49,534 nt of DNA from positions 1 to 49,534 of the forward strand of contig CAIPXZ010000724.1 of NCBI GenBank assembly GCA_903869075.1. The letters run 5' to 3'. Below are positions 34,556 to 42,479 of the stretch, piece by piece. A program made the position numbers and the translations under genes. Within the stretch, counting starts at the first letter, position 1, and every line of letters starts with the position of its first letter. Under the pieces are notes generated by a model that was not told the origin of the DNA, made no database searches, and saw nothing but the letters and a program-made list of their open reading frames with translations. This stretch comes from an uncultured Myxococcales bacterium (GTDB lineage: Bacteria > Myxococcota_A > UBA9042).

Positions 34556-35796
34556 GGCTCGCCTCCCACGCGCAGCTCGGCGGCCGGCTGCAACGCCGCG
34601 TGCAGCAGCCACGCCTTGATTTCCGCCCAGATGCGCTCAGTCTCGGCCTCGATCAGTCGCCGATTGGCCTCGCTGCGATCGCGCCGCGCCCGCAGCACCT
34701 CGAAAACCGTCGCCGCCCCGCGGCTGAACGCCTGCTCGCGCAGCCGCACAAGATCCTCGACCGCCGGCACGATTTTTTGGCGCAGCACAGCCTCGCGCTC
34801 ACGGCTATGCTCGACCTCGTGCCACGCGATCGCCAGCACGTGCGCGCCGTCGTGGCTCGCCTGCGCCGCCTCGCCCTGCGCCCGCGCCACCTGCTCTGCC
34901 GCCACCGCCGCCGCGCGCTGGCCATTGTCAAACGCCGCCCAACGCACGCCGACAGTGGCCAGCGCCTGCATGTCGCCGGCGGCGTCGCGCTGGAACAGCC
35001 CGCCGAGCTGCAGCGTGGACGCGTGCACGGCGCGCGTCTCCGTCAGCCGCGCCCGCTCCGCGTCCGCCTGGAGCTGCCGCGCCCGCGCTTCCGGCAGGTC
35101 CGCCGCGCGCGCCACGAGCAGCTGCCACTGCGCCTCGTCCGGCAGGGTCACCACCGGCGGCAAGCCCGTCGCCTGCGGCAGCGGCGCCGGCGGTAGCGCG
35201 CAGAGCCGCGCCAAATCGGCAGCGCGATCATGAACTTCCCCTTCGTAGAACACCGACCGCAGCTCCGCCTCGCCGCTGAACGCCCGCGCTTCGGCCGCGT
35301 CCGCCGCCATCAACGCGCCGCGCTGCGCGGCTTTTTGCGTCACCGCCTGCAGCTCCACCGCCAGCGCCTGCTCCGCCTGCGCCGCCAGCAGCAGTTTTTG
35401 TGCCTCCGCGACCTGCAGCCACGCGTGCGCCGCATCCAGCTTCAGCCGCAGCTGCCGCGCCCGCACGTCCGCCTGCAGCACCGCACGTTCCGCCCGCGCC
35501 GCGTCATCGCGCGACCGCGTCAGCCCGCCCAGGCTCCATGACTGCGTCAGCGCCAGCTGCAGCGCCGGTCCGGTGCCGCTCGGGCCAAAACCCACGCCAG
35601 GGCTCAACGTCGCCTCCGGATTGCCGGACGCCGTCGGCAAGGTCCGATCCAGATCCTCGCGTTCCCGCAAGGCTTTTTGCGCCGCCTGCAGCTGCGGCAC
35701 GTTCGGCGTCAGGCCAATCGCCGCGGCAAAATCCAGCGCGTGCGCGGGCGGCGCCCACAGCAACAACGGCAAAATGTAGCGCGCAAGCGTCCGCAT
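34552..35796 (-). CDS. outer-membrane efflux channel (TolC/CzcC-like)
   Basis: A 414-residue outer-membrane efflux protein of the CzcC class. It has a Sec signal (MRTLARYILPLLLWAPPAHA) and long Ala/Glu/Gln-rich helices with two internal repeats (KALREREDLDRTLPTASGNP, then LQLALTQSWSLGGLTRSRDD; RAADLPEARARQLQADAERA). It opens the efflux operon and is the outer channel of the tripartite pump. The gene begins 71 bp after the carbonic anhydrase stop, and the TCTNAGA repeat lies in that gap. The stop overlaps the MFP start by 4 bp. Confidence 0.85.
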   Translation of the reverse strand: MRTLARYILPLLLWAPPAHALDFAAAIGLTPNVPQLQAAQKALREREDLDRTLPTASGNPEATLSPGVGFGPSGTGPALQLALTQSWSLGGLTRSRDDAARAERAVLQADVRARQLRLKLDAAHAWLQVAEAQKLLLAAQAEQALAVELQAVTQKAAQRGALMAADAAEARAFSGEAELRSVFYEGEVHDRAADLARLCALPPAPLPQATGLPPVVTLPDEAQWQLLVARAADLPEARARQLQADAERARLTETRAVHASTLQLGGLFQRDAAGDMQALATVGVRWAAFDNGQRAAAVAAEQVARAQGEAAQASHDGAHVLAIAWHEVEHSREREAVLRQKIVPAVEDLVRLREQAFSRGAATVFEVLRARRDRSEANRRLIEAETERIWAEIKAWLLHAALQPAAELRVGGEP

Positions 35797-35840
35797 CGGC
35801 GCGATGATGGCGCAAATGGCGGCCGCGGTCTTGTGAGGTG

Positions 35841-35858
35841 TCTAAGATTTTTCTCAGA
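35841..35858 (-). promoter_or_regulatory. candidate response-regulator site upstream of the efflux operon
   Basis: Direct repeat TCTAAGA (35841-35847) and TCTCAGA (35852-35858) on the plus strand, reading TCTGAGA and TCTTAGA on the minus strand, with an 11-bp step, one helical turn. Each unit is itself a TCTNAGA palindrome. It lies 45 nt before ATG 35796. OmpR-family regulators commonly bind such 11-bp-spaced direct repeats. The match is by eye. Confidence 0.45.
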
Positions 35859-35867
35859 ATTGGCCCG

Positions 35868-36521
35868 TCAGCCAAACCGCCGCAAGCTCTGCGCCAGGCG
35901 CGGCGCCACGTCCGCCGGCCGCGCGATCGTCACGCCCAGATCGCGCAGCAAGCCGTCCTGCAGGCCGTAGATCCAGCCGTGCACGGTCACGGCTTGGCCG
36001 CGCTCCCAGGCGTCCTGGACGATCGTCGTCTGGCAGACGTTGTTGACCTGCTCGATCACGTTCAGCTCGCACAGCCGGTCGTGCTGCTCGGCGACAGACA
36101 GCGCCGCGCCGAGGTGGCATTCGTGCTTGGTGGCGACGTCCTGCACGTGCCGCAGCCAGTTGTCCGCCAGGCCGACGCGCCGCCGGCTCAGCGCCGCTTC
36201 CACGCCCGCGCAGCCGTAATGGCCGCAGACGATGACGTGCTTGACCCCCAGCAGGTCGATGCCGAACTGCAGCACGGACAGGCTGTTCAGGTCCGTGTGC
36301 ACAACGACGTTGGCGATGTTGCGGTGCACAAACAGCTCACCAGGCGGCAAGCCGACGATCTCGTTGGCCGGCACGCGGCTGTCGGCACAGCCGATCCACA
36401 GGAATTCCGGCACCTGCTCGTTGGCCAGCTGGGCAAAAAAGCCGGGATCGGCGTGGACCATCGCCGCGGCCCAGTGGCGGTTGTTGGCAAACAGCTGATC
36501 GAGGGCGTGCGGCTTGGTCAC
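35868..36521 (-). CDS. can: beta-class carbonic anhydrase
   Basis: A 217-residue zinc enzyme that interconverts CO2 and bicarbonate. Zinc ligands are Cys45, His101 and Cys104, with the Asp47-Arg49 dyad (IGCADSRVP and CGHYGCAGV). It also has GELFVHRNIANVVVHTDLNS, and ELNVIEQVNN and HGWIYGLQDGLLRDL near the C-terminus. The sequence closely follows E. coli Can, offset by three residues. GTG 36521 is chosen: AGGA lies 7-8 nt upstream and the protein then begins MTKPHALDQLFANNRHW as in the family. The longer frame upstream is not protein-like. Confidence 0.95.
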   Translation of the reverse strand: MTKPHALDQLFANNRHWAAAMVHADPGFFAQLANEQVPEFLWIGCADSRVPANEIVGLPPGELFVHRNIANVVVHTDLNSLSVLQFGIDLLGVKHVIVCGHYGCAGVEAALSRRRVGLADNWLRHVQDVATKHECHLGAALSVAEQHDRLCELNVIEQVNNVCQTTIVQDAWERGQAVTVHGWIYGLQDGLLRDLGVTIARPADVAPRLAQSLRRFG

Positions 36522-36743
36522 GGCAAATCCTGACTGCGGCGCGCGTGGGTGCGGCGGCGGCAGGTCGCAGTCTGGCGGCAGCCCGCGCGGCGTCAACTGC
36601 CGCGAGGCAACCTGCGCGTCACGGCGGGCAATTTGCGGCGCAGACGGCCAACCGGCGACAATGACCGGCAATCCGCGCGCCGCCGCTTGCGCCGCCGCCC
36701 GGGAGCCGCAAGACTGCCGCAGCGAACGCCCGCAGGGAGCCCC
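36522..36743. promoter_or_regulatory. divergent can/msrB intergenic region with weak promoters
   Basis: A 222-bp GC-rich gap. For msrB a possible plus-strand promoter is TTGCGG (36633-36638), 18 nt, GACAAT (36657-36662). For can a possible minus-strand promoter has TTGACG (36591-36596) with a poor -10 about 17 nt on. No terminator, repeat or convincing small ORF is seen. Confidence 0.3.
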
Positions 36744-37211
36744 ATGAGCCCGAACATCAGCGCCTCCGGCTACGATTTGACCCCGCTGACCAGCGCGCAA
36801 GTGCAGGAGTTGGCCGCCGCGTTGACGCCGCGCCAGCGGGCGATCCTGCTCAACGCCGCGACGGAAGCGCCCTTTTGCAGCGGTTTGCTGACGGACAAGG
36901 GCCCCGGCATCTACGTCTCTGCGCTCGGCGGCCTGCCGCTGTTTCGCGCCAGCGCCAAATTCGACAGCGGCACCGGCTGGCCGAGCTTTTTCGCGCCTTT
37001 TGACCCGGCGCACATCGTCGAACGCGAGGATGTGAGCCACGGCATGCGCCGAATCGAGATCCTGGACGCGCGCTCCGGCGGCCATCTGGGCCACCTTTTT
37101 GACGATGGGCCGCCGCCGACTGGCCGGCGTTATTGCCTGAACGGCGAGGCGCTCGTGTTCATCCCCGAGGGCACGCCGCTGCCGCCCGCGTCGCAGCCGG
37201 TGCGGAAGTAG
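36744..37211 (+). CDS. msrB: peptide methionine-R-sulfoxide reductase, zinc-less
   Basis: A 155-residue MsrB that reduces R-methionine sulfoxide in proteins. The catalytic Cys131 is in RRYCLNGEAL; KFDSGTGWPSFF, HGMRRIEILD and HLGHLFDDGPPPTG are the family motifs. All four zinc-binding cysteines of E. coli-type MsrB are replaced (YVSALGG and DARSGGH). The usual resolving Cys of GCGWPSF is Thr. Cys45 (APFCSG) falls near the position used as alternative resolving Cys in some MsrBs, so it may serve here. AGGGAG precedes ATG 36744. It lies 3 bp before the fRMsr gene and is surely cotranscribed. Confidence 0.92.
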   Translation: MSPNISASGYDLTPLTSAQVQELAAALTPRQRAILLNAATEAPFCSGLLTDKGPGIYVSALGGLPLFRASAKFDSGTGWPSFFAPFDPAHIVEREDVSHGMRRIEILDARSGGHLGHLFDDGPPPTGRRYCLNGEALVFIPEGTPLPPASQPVRK

Positions 37212-37214
37212 CCG

Positions 37215-37718
37215 ATGTTCCACGTGCAAACCGGTGAATTCGCAGATAAACCGGCACGCTACGCCGACCTGCTGCTGCAGCTGGACGGGCTGCTGGGCAC
37301 CGAGCGCGACGGCCTGGCCAACCTCGCCAACGCCGCGGCGCTGCTGGCGGAGCTGCTGCCGGCGCTGAACTGGGTCGGTTTTTACCTGGTGCGCGACGGC
37401 GCGCTGCGACTGGGGCCGTTCCAGGGGCGCGTGGCGTGCGTGCACATCGCGCTGGGTCGCGGCGTGTGCGGCACGGCGGCGGCGCAGCGGCAGACGATCG
37501 TGGTGCCGGACGTGCACGCTTTCCCCGGGCACATCGCCTGCGACGCGGCGTCGCGTGCGGAAGTTGTGGTGCCGCTGCTGGCCGGGGAGCGGCTGCTGGG
37601 CGTGCTGGATCTGGATAGCCCGCAGCCGGGGCGATTTGACGCCGACGACGCGCGCGGTCTCGACGCTGTGGCGCAGCTGCTCGTGGCGCGCTCGGACTGG
37701 ACGCGACTGGCGGACTGA
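37215..37718 (+). CDS. msrC: free methionine-R-sulfoxide reductase (GAF domain)
   Basis: A 167-residue GAF-fold enzyme that reduces free methionine-R-sulfoxide. The three key cysteines Cys75, Cys85 and Cys109 have the spacing of E. coli fRMsr Cys84, Cys94 and Cys118, in GPFQGRVAC, GRGVCGT and FPGHIACD. Other family motifs are LANLANAAALL, LNWVGFYLV and LLGVLDLDSPQPGRFD. It starts 3 bp after msrB and ends 3 bp before a convergent gene stop. The pair repairs protein-bound and free methionine sulfoxide. Confidence 0.95.
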   Translation: MFHVQTGEFADKPARYADLLLQLDGLLGTERDGLANLANAAALLAELLPALNWVGFYLVRDGALRLGPFQGRVACVHIALGRGVCGTAAAQRQTIVVPDVHAFPGHIACDAASRAEVVVPLLAGERLLGVLDLDSPQPGRFDADDARGLDAVAQLLVARSDWTRLAD

Positions 37719-37721
37719 CCG

Positions 37722-40700
37722 CTACGGCGTCATGACCTCGATGCCCGACCAGCCCATCGGCAGCCACAGCCCGGTCGCCGTCTCCAGCACGTCGTACGCC
37801 TGGCCTTGCATCGGCCAGAACGCCTGAAACTGCGGCGCCAGCGGGTTGGTCAGCTGCCAGGTCTGCACGCCCGCGCCCCAGCCGACGGTCGCCAGCAGCT
37901 TGTTGGCATGCAGGCTCAAAGCGCCCAGCGGCGCGCCCGGATCCAGCGCTTGCACGACTGTCGGCGCACCCGGCAGGCTCACATCGACGATGAACAGCTG
38001 GTTCTGCGGCGCGACCGTCGCGCCCGTCGCGCCCTTGGCCAGCCACGCGTACTGCCACGCGGCGATGTACAGCGCCGTGCCGTTGACAAGCGCCGAGCCC
38101 GCCGAGCCCGGCAGCGTCGTCTGGCCTTCCAGGAACGCCTTGTCGCCTTCCAGGCTGACCACGTCCAGCACGCTCTCGATCTGCCCGTCCTGCGGCTGCG
38201 TGCCGGTTTTCGCTTGCCAATCGAGCGCATAGGCGTGGCTGCCGTCCGCCGCGAAGCCGACGATCCAGCCCGGCACGTTCACTTTGCTGGCCACCACCGG
38301 CGTCTTGGCGTCGGCGATGTTGACGCGGTCCAGGTAGTACTTGCCGTACCAGGTGCCGTCCGCGCCCGCCGCCGATTCGTAGTGCGTCAGCCACAGCGTG
38401 TCGCCGGTGGCCTGCGCGCCCCACGCCCACGCCGCGTCCGGCAGCGTCACCGAGCCCGCGAGCACCGGCGCGTCCGGATTGGCCAGATCGAGCGCGGTAA
38501 TCGTCGTCGTGTACTGCCACGAGACAACGCACTGCGGCTGGGGCACGCCGGCGTCCACGTCGCTCTTGCTGTCGCTGTCGGGCTGCGCCAGCGCGTCGGC
38601 ATCGGTCGCCGGGTCACTCGCGGCGTCCACAGCCGGCTTGCCCGGCTCGGTGCTGGCGCCATCGGTGTTTGGTGCGTTGCAGGCGTCGGCGTCACCATAC
38701 GTCGCCACCGACTGATGGCCAACAATCCACAATTTATCGGCTTTTTGCACCGCGCCGGACAGGTCGTACCACAAGCTGTTGGTGCCGGCGTTGGTCCACG
38801 TGCCGCGCGCTTTGGGCTGCAGCGGGTCGGTCAAATCGTACGCCCGCAGCGTCTGGCTGCCGATGAACCAGACGATGTTGCCGACGACCGCCAGCCGGCC
38901 ATACGCCTCCGGCACCGTCAGCTTGGCGTCAAAATGCTGTTCATCCGTCGCGCCTTGCGCCAGCGTCCGCAGCTGCGCGGTGTTCGACTGCCAGTCCACG
39001 ACCAGCGCCACCACGCGCCCGGCGACGCTCGCCAGCGCGCTCACCTGCGCCGCCAGCTCCAGCGTCGCCAGCGGCTTGGGGTTGTCCAGGTCCGCCAGGT
39101 CCACGCTCTCCAGCGCCTGATTGCCGACGCGCCACAGCTTGGTGCCCGCAGCCAAGCTACGCAGCTGCCACCAGGAGACGAGGTTCGAGCCAAAAGTGCC
39201 GTGCAGCGTCAGCGCGCCGGCGGCATCGAAGCCGACGATCTTCAAGGCATTCAGTGACTTGCCGTCAGCGCTCTGCACCGCCGCGAGGATCACGCCGGCG
39301 TTGGCCAGCACCTCGGTTCCGGCGCCCCACCACGCGTTGCCGCCGTCGATGGTCTGCGCGCCCAGCAGCTGCGGCTTGGTCGGATCGGCAAGCGACAGCG
39401 TGCGCAAGATCGTCTGTGGCGTGCCGTTGGCGTTGGACTGCACGCCGCTCAGCAGCCACAGCCCGGCCGCCGTCTGCGCCAGCGAGGTCGCCAGCACCGG
39501 CTGCAAGCTGCCCGGCACCGCCAGGCTCGCCGTCTCGGTCGGCGCCGCGGTCAGGTCCAGCACGTGCAGCGTCGTCGGCGTCGCCGCGCCGGACTTGCTC
39601 TCCCAGCCGCCCGCGCTCACGAGCGCGATTTTGCCGTCAAACCGCGCGTCCCACCAGCCCTGCGCCGCCGTGGCCTGCCACGCGCCGAGGTCGGTCCACT
39701 GGCCGTTGGCGACCTTGCGGTGCTGCACGCGCACGCCCACGACTGGCGGCGTGCCGTCCTGGTACGTCGCCGAAGTCACCGCCAACTCACCCGCGCCCAG
39801 CGCCGTCGCCGTGCGCAAGCCCGCGTACCAAATGTCATTGCCCGCCAGCGTTTGCGTATCCGTCGCGGCGATCTTCAGCGCGCCATCGGCGGCGATCGTC
39901 ACCTGCTGCGTGCGGTCGATGCGTTGCGCGGCGTTGTTCACGGTCTGCCACTCGGAGCCGAGCACGAACACTTCCCCCGGCTGGATCACCGCCAGCGCCA
40001 CGCCGCCGGCAAATTGCACGCTGCCCAACAGCTTGGGGTGCGCGGCGTCCTGCTGGTCAATGACGCTGACGCGGCCGCTGGACGCCCAGGCGCCGTAGCC
40101 GTAGCCGCCCCACGGCCACCACAGGCTGGCGGGTCCGGCGACGGTGCTGCTGGCGCTGCCGCCACCGGATGTGGCGGTGCCCATCGCGCTGTCCATGCAG
40201 GCGTACGGACCCCAGCACCAGCCCCACCACGGCGTTTGGCCGACGTCGGCGGTGACGACGATGAGCCGGTTGTCGATGCGGCGGCTGGTCACGACCCAGC
40301 CCGGCAGGTCGATCTGCGCCGCGGTCTGCAACACCGCGGGATTGCTCAGGTCGATGACCTGCACCTGGCTGCCGATTGTCGACTGCAGCTGGCCCGCCAC
40401 GGCGGGGGCAAACGTGTAGTGCTCACTCAGCAGCACGGTCGCCAGACCGCCGGCCACGTACATCTCGCGCGGCGTGCCCTGGGCGGCAACCCGACCCAAC
40501 AGTTTGGGCTCGGTCGGATCGGCCACGTCAACGACCTGCAGGCCACGAAAGGCATTGAGCACATACAGCTTTGTGCCGTCCAAGCGGACGACGTCGCTGT
40601 CCTCGATGGTCACCGTGTTGGTGGTGCTGCCGTCCGGGCTGGCCGTCTCGGCGCTGCCGGATTTGGCGCTGCCGCTGCTGCCGGGCTTGAGCGAGGTGAA

Positions 40701-40802
40701 GTCCGACGGGCGCGTGTCCGTCGCCGACTTGCTGCCACAAGCTACGAGAACAACAGAACTTAGCAGCGCGACGACGTAGCGCCGCCCGAGTAAACTGGCC
40801 AT
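37722..40802 (-). CDS. large beta-propeller lipoprotein with acidic insert
   Basis: A 1026-residue lipoprotein. ATG 40802 follows GGGAGAAA and opens MASLLGRRYVV...LVAC, lipidated at Cys22; the frame upstream to 41459 is a shadow. The mature protein is a series of LVIVD/Beta_propel-type blades: TKLYVLNAFRGLQVVDVADP, TEPKLLGRV, GSQVQVIDLSNPAVL, LRAYDLTDPLQPKARGTW, QLFIVDVSLPGAP. A Trp/Gly-rich loop (TPWWGWCWGPYACMD) interrupts an early blade. About two thirds along lies an Asp/Ser/Ala-rich linker bracketed by Cys (DADACNAPNTDGAS to VPQPQC). Surface or periplasmic binding scaffold is likely; ligand unknown. It is convergent with msrC and divergent from the SDR gene. Confidence 0.8.
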   Translation of the reverse strand: MASLLGRRYVVALLSSVVLVACGSKSATDTRPSDFTSLKPGSSGSAKSGSAETASPDGSTTNTVTIEDSDVVRLDGTKLYVLNAFRGLQVVDVADPTEPKLLGRVAAQGTPREMYVAGGLATVLLSEHYTFAPAVAGQLQSTIGSQVQVIDLSNPAVLQTAAQIDLPGWVVTSRRIDNRLIVVTADVGQTPWWGWCWGPYACMDSAMGTATSGGGSASSTVAGPASLWWPWGGYGYGAWASSGRVSVIDQQDAAHPKLLGSVQFAGGVALAVIQPGEVFVLGSEWQTVNNAAQRIDRTQQVTIAADGALKIAATDTQTLAGNDIWYAGLRTATALGAGELAVTSATYQDGTPPVVGVRVQHRKVANGQWTDLGAWQATAAQGWWDARFDGKIALVSAGGWESKSGAATPTTLHVLDLTAAPTETASLAVPGSLQPVLATSLAQTAAGLWLLSGVQSNANGTPQTILRTLSLADPTKPQLLGAQTIDGGNAWWGAGTEVLANAGVILAAVQSADGKSLNALKIVGFDAAGALTLHGTFGSNLVSWWQLRSLAAGTKLWRVGNQALESVDLADLDNPKPLATLELAAQVSALASVAGRVVALVVDWQSNTAQLRTLAQGATDEQHFDAKLTVPEAYGRLAVVGNIVWFIGSQTLRAYDLTDPLQPKARGTWTNAGTNSLWYDLSGAVQKADKLWIVGHQSVATYGDADACNAPNTDGASTEPGKPAVDAASDPATDADALAQPDSDSKSDVDAGVPQPQCVVSWQYTTTITALDLANPDAPVLAGSVTLPDAAWAWGAQATGDTLWLTHYESAAGADGTWYGKYYLDRVNIADAKTPVVASKVNVPGWIVGFAADGSHAYALDWQAKTGTQPQDGQIESVLDVVSLEGDKAFLEGQTTLPGSAGSALVNGTALYIAAWQYAWLAKGATGATVAPQNQLFIVDVSLPGAPTVVQALDPGAPLGALSLHANKLLATVGWGAGVQTWQLTNPLAPQFQAFWPMQGQAYDVLETATGLWLPMGWSGIEVMTP

Positions 40803-40937
40803 GACTTTTCTCCCAGCGCCGCAGCAAGCGGACCACCGACAGACAAGCAGCCCGCACCGGCGCGTCAATGCGCGACCGGTCACGGCTTTGTCATCGAGCC
40901 TATGCATTGCGTCGCTCACGCTGCGGCGGGCAATTCT

Positions 40938-40946
40938 TGCTATCCT
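40938..40946 (+). promoter_or_regulatory. candidate extended -10 promoter of the SDR gene
   Basis: TGC (40938-40940) directly followed by TATCCT (40941-40946), 40 nt before the ATG. The -35 region at 17 nt spacing is poor, typical of extended -10 promoters. Confidence 0.35.
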
Positions 40947-40986
40947 CCGCGCCGGCCGATCGGTGGCCAGGGCGCGGGAGACGGAG

Positions 40987-41736
40987 ATGCAGCTTTCAGA
41001 TCTGAAAATCATCGTGACGGGCGCGGGCAAAGGCATGGGCGCGCATTTTGCCACGCGGCTGTTCGAGGCTGGCGCGCAGGTCTGCGCCGGCGATATTGAC
41101 GAGGCGGCGATGGCCGCACACCTGCCGGCGGGCGTGCACAAGCGGCGGCTGGACGTGAGCCAGGAGGCGGATGTCGTTGAATTTGTGCAGTGGGCCAACC
41201 GCGAGATGGCCGGGCTGAACGGGCTTGTCAACAACGCCGGCATTATCGCCGACGGGCTGCTTGTCAAAAAAGACCGCGTGACCGGGGAAGTGCAGCGGTT
41301 TCCGACCGCCAAGTGGCACGCGCTGCTGGGCATCAACCTGACCGGGGCGATGTGGATGGTGCGCGAGGTCGTGGCGACGATGGTGGAGACTGACCAGAAG
41401 CCGGGCGTGATCGTGAACATGAGCTCGATCGCCCGCCACGGCAACCGCGGCCAGTCCAACTACGTGGCCAGCAAAGCGGCGATCGCGGCGAATACCGTGA
41501 CCTGGAGCCGGGAATTCGCGGCGTTTGGCGTGCGCGTGTGCTGCGTGGCGCCGGGCATGGTGGCGACGCCGATGACCGCGGGCATGAACCAGAAAGCGCT
41601 GGAGGCGTTTGTCGCGACGATCCCGGTCGGCCGCGTCGGCCAGCCGGAGGACCTGTGGCTGGCGGTGAAATTCTGTCTGGAATGCGACTATTTCAACGGC
41701 CGGACGATCGACGTGGACGGCGGCATCGCATTTTGA
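40987..41736 (+). CDS. short-chain dehydrogenase/reductase (FabG-like)
   Basis: A 249-residue NAD(P)-dependent oxidoreductase. The cofactor loop is TGAGKGMG (11-18), then NNAG (82-85), catalytic Ser147, Tyr159 and Lys163 (NMSSIARHG; NYVASKAAI), and the C-terminal GRTIDVDGGIAF. Asp36 after the second strand (CAGDIDEA) favours NAD over NADP. The closest visible type is FabG/3-oxoacyl-ACP reductase, but the substrate is not certain. ATG 40987 has GGGAG (40976-40980) 6 nt upstream; the frame extends to 40801 without a plausible start. It stands alone upstream of the SOS mutasome. Confidence 0.85.
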   Translation: MQLSDLKIIVTGAGKGMGAHFATRLFEAGAQVCAGDIDEAAMAAHLPAGVHKRRLDVSQEADVVEFVQWANREMAGLNGLVNNAGIIADGLLVKKDRVTGEVQRFPTAKWHALLGINLTGAMWMVREVVATMVETDQKPGVIVNMSSIARHGNRGQSNYVASKAAIAANTVTWSREFAAFGVRVCCVAPGMVATPMTAGMNQKALEAFVATIPVGRVGQPEDLWLAVKFCLECDYFNGRTIDVDGGIAF

Positions 41737-41755
41737 CGGCCACGGCGGATCGCCG

Positions 41756-41783
41756 TAGACACTGAACGTTTGTTCAGTATACT
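41756..41783 (+). promoter_or_regulatory. SOS promoter of imuA-imuB-dnaE2 with LexA-type box
   Basis: TAGACA (41756-41761), 16 nt, TATACT (41778-41783). The spacer is filled by a perfect inverted repeat ACTGAAC-GTTT-GTTCAGT (41761-41778), core GAACNNNNGTTC. This matches 16 of 17 positions of the LexA consensus I recall for Myxococcus xanthus and also the Bacillus-type box core. LexA bound here would block RNA polymerase. The -10 ends only 6 nt before ATG 41790. Confidence 0.85.
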
Positions 41784-41789
41784 GGCGGT

Positions 41790-42479
41790 ATGAAACCGCT
41801 GCCGCACAACCTGACCGCCGCGCAAACCCTCCAGCAATTCCAGACGTTGGCGGATCTGGATCGCGTCCGGCGGCCCGGTCAGCAGCGGCTGGATTGGCCG
41901 GATCTTGTCGGGCGGCTTGTGGAGGTCGTCGGCGGGCCGCGCTCCCAGCGGCTGGCCTGGCTGGCGCAGCTGACGACGCAGGTGCAGGCGGCGGGCGACG
42001 TCGCCGTGTGGCTGCAAACGCCTGAAAGCATGGCTTTTCCGCCCGACCTGCAGCTGGCTGGCGTGGCGCTGGACCGGCTGCCGTTGCTGCGGCTGGCGGA
42101 CTTTCCGGCGCAGCTGCGGGCCGCGGACGTGCTGCTGCGCTCGGGCGCGTTTGGCCTCTGCGCGATCGACGCTACGGCGGCGAGCCAGCGCGCGCTGGAC
42201 GCCTCGCGGTCGCTGGACAATGCGCTGGGACGGCTGCTGGGGCTGTGTCAAAAGCACGCGTCCGCGCTGGTGTTTTTGACGCCGGAGCCGGCCAACGGTG
42301 AGCTGCAGCCGGAAAACGCTGGATTTCTGCAGACTTCCCTGGTTTCGCTGCGGCTGACCGTGGCGCGCGATCGCGACGTGCCGCGGCGGCTGCGGCTGGA
42401 CGTGAAAAAGGACAAGCGCCGCGGACCGGCGACGTTGCGGGCGGAAGTCAGCGGGGGACCCGATGGCCTGGAGCTGTGA
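41790..42479 (+). CDS. imuA: ImuA, SOS mutasome accessory protein
   Basis: A 229-residue RecA-like accessory protein that acts with ImuB and DnaE2 in damage-induced mutagenesis. RVRRPGQQRLDWPDLVGRLV, EVVGGPRSQRLAWLAQLT and VAVWLQTPESMAFPPDLQLA follow the ImuA pattern (PGG..ELVGP.SGRT; vawiD..aFdP). The P-loop is degraded: GGPRSQRL lacks the Gly-Lys-Thr core, so ATP binding is doubtful. ATG 41790 lies just 6 nt after the TATACT box with no clear ribosome site, so the message may be leaderless. The stop overlaps imuB by 17 bp. Confidence 0.85.
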   Translation: MKPLPHNLTAAQTLQQFQTLADLDRVRRPGQQRLDWPDLVGRLVEVVGGPRSQRLAWLAQLTTQVQAAGDVAVWLQTPESMAFPPDLQLAGVALDRLPLLRLADFPAQLRAADVLLRSGAFGLCAIDATAASQRALDASRSLDNALGRLLGLCQKHASALVFLTPEPANGELQPENAGFLQTSLVSLRLTVARDRDVPRRLRLDVKKDKRRGPATLRAEVSGGPDGLEL

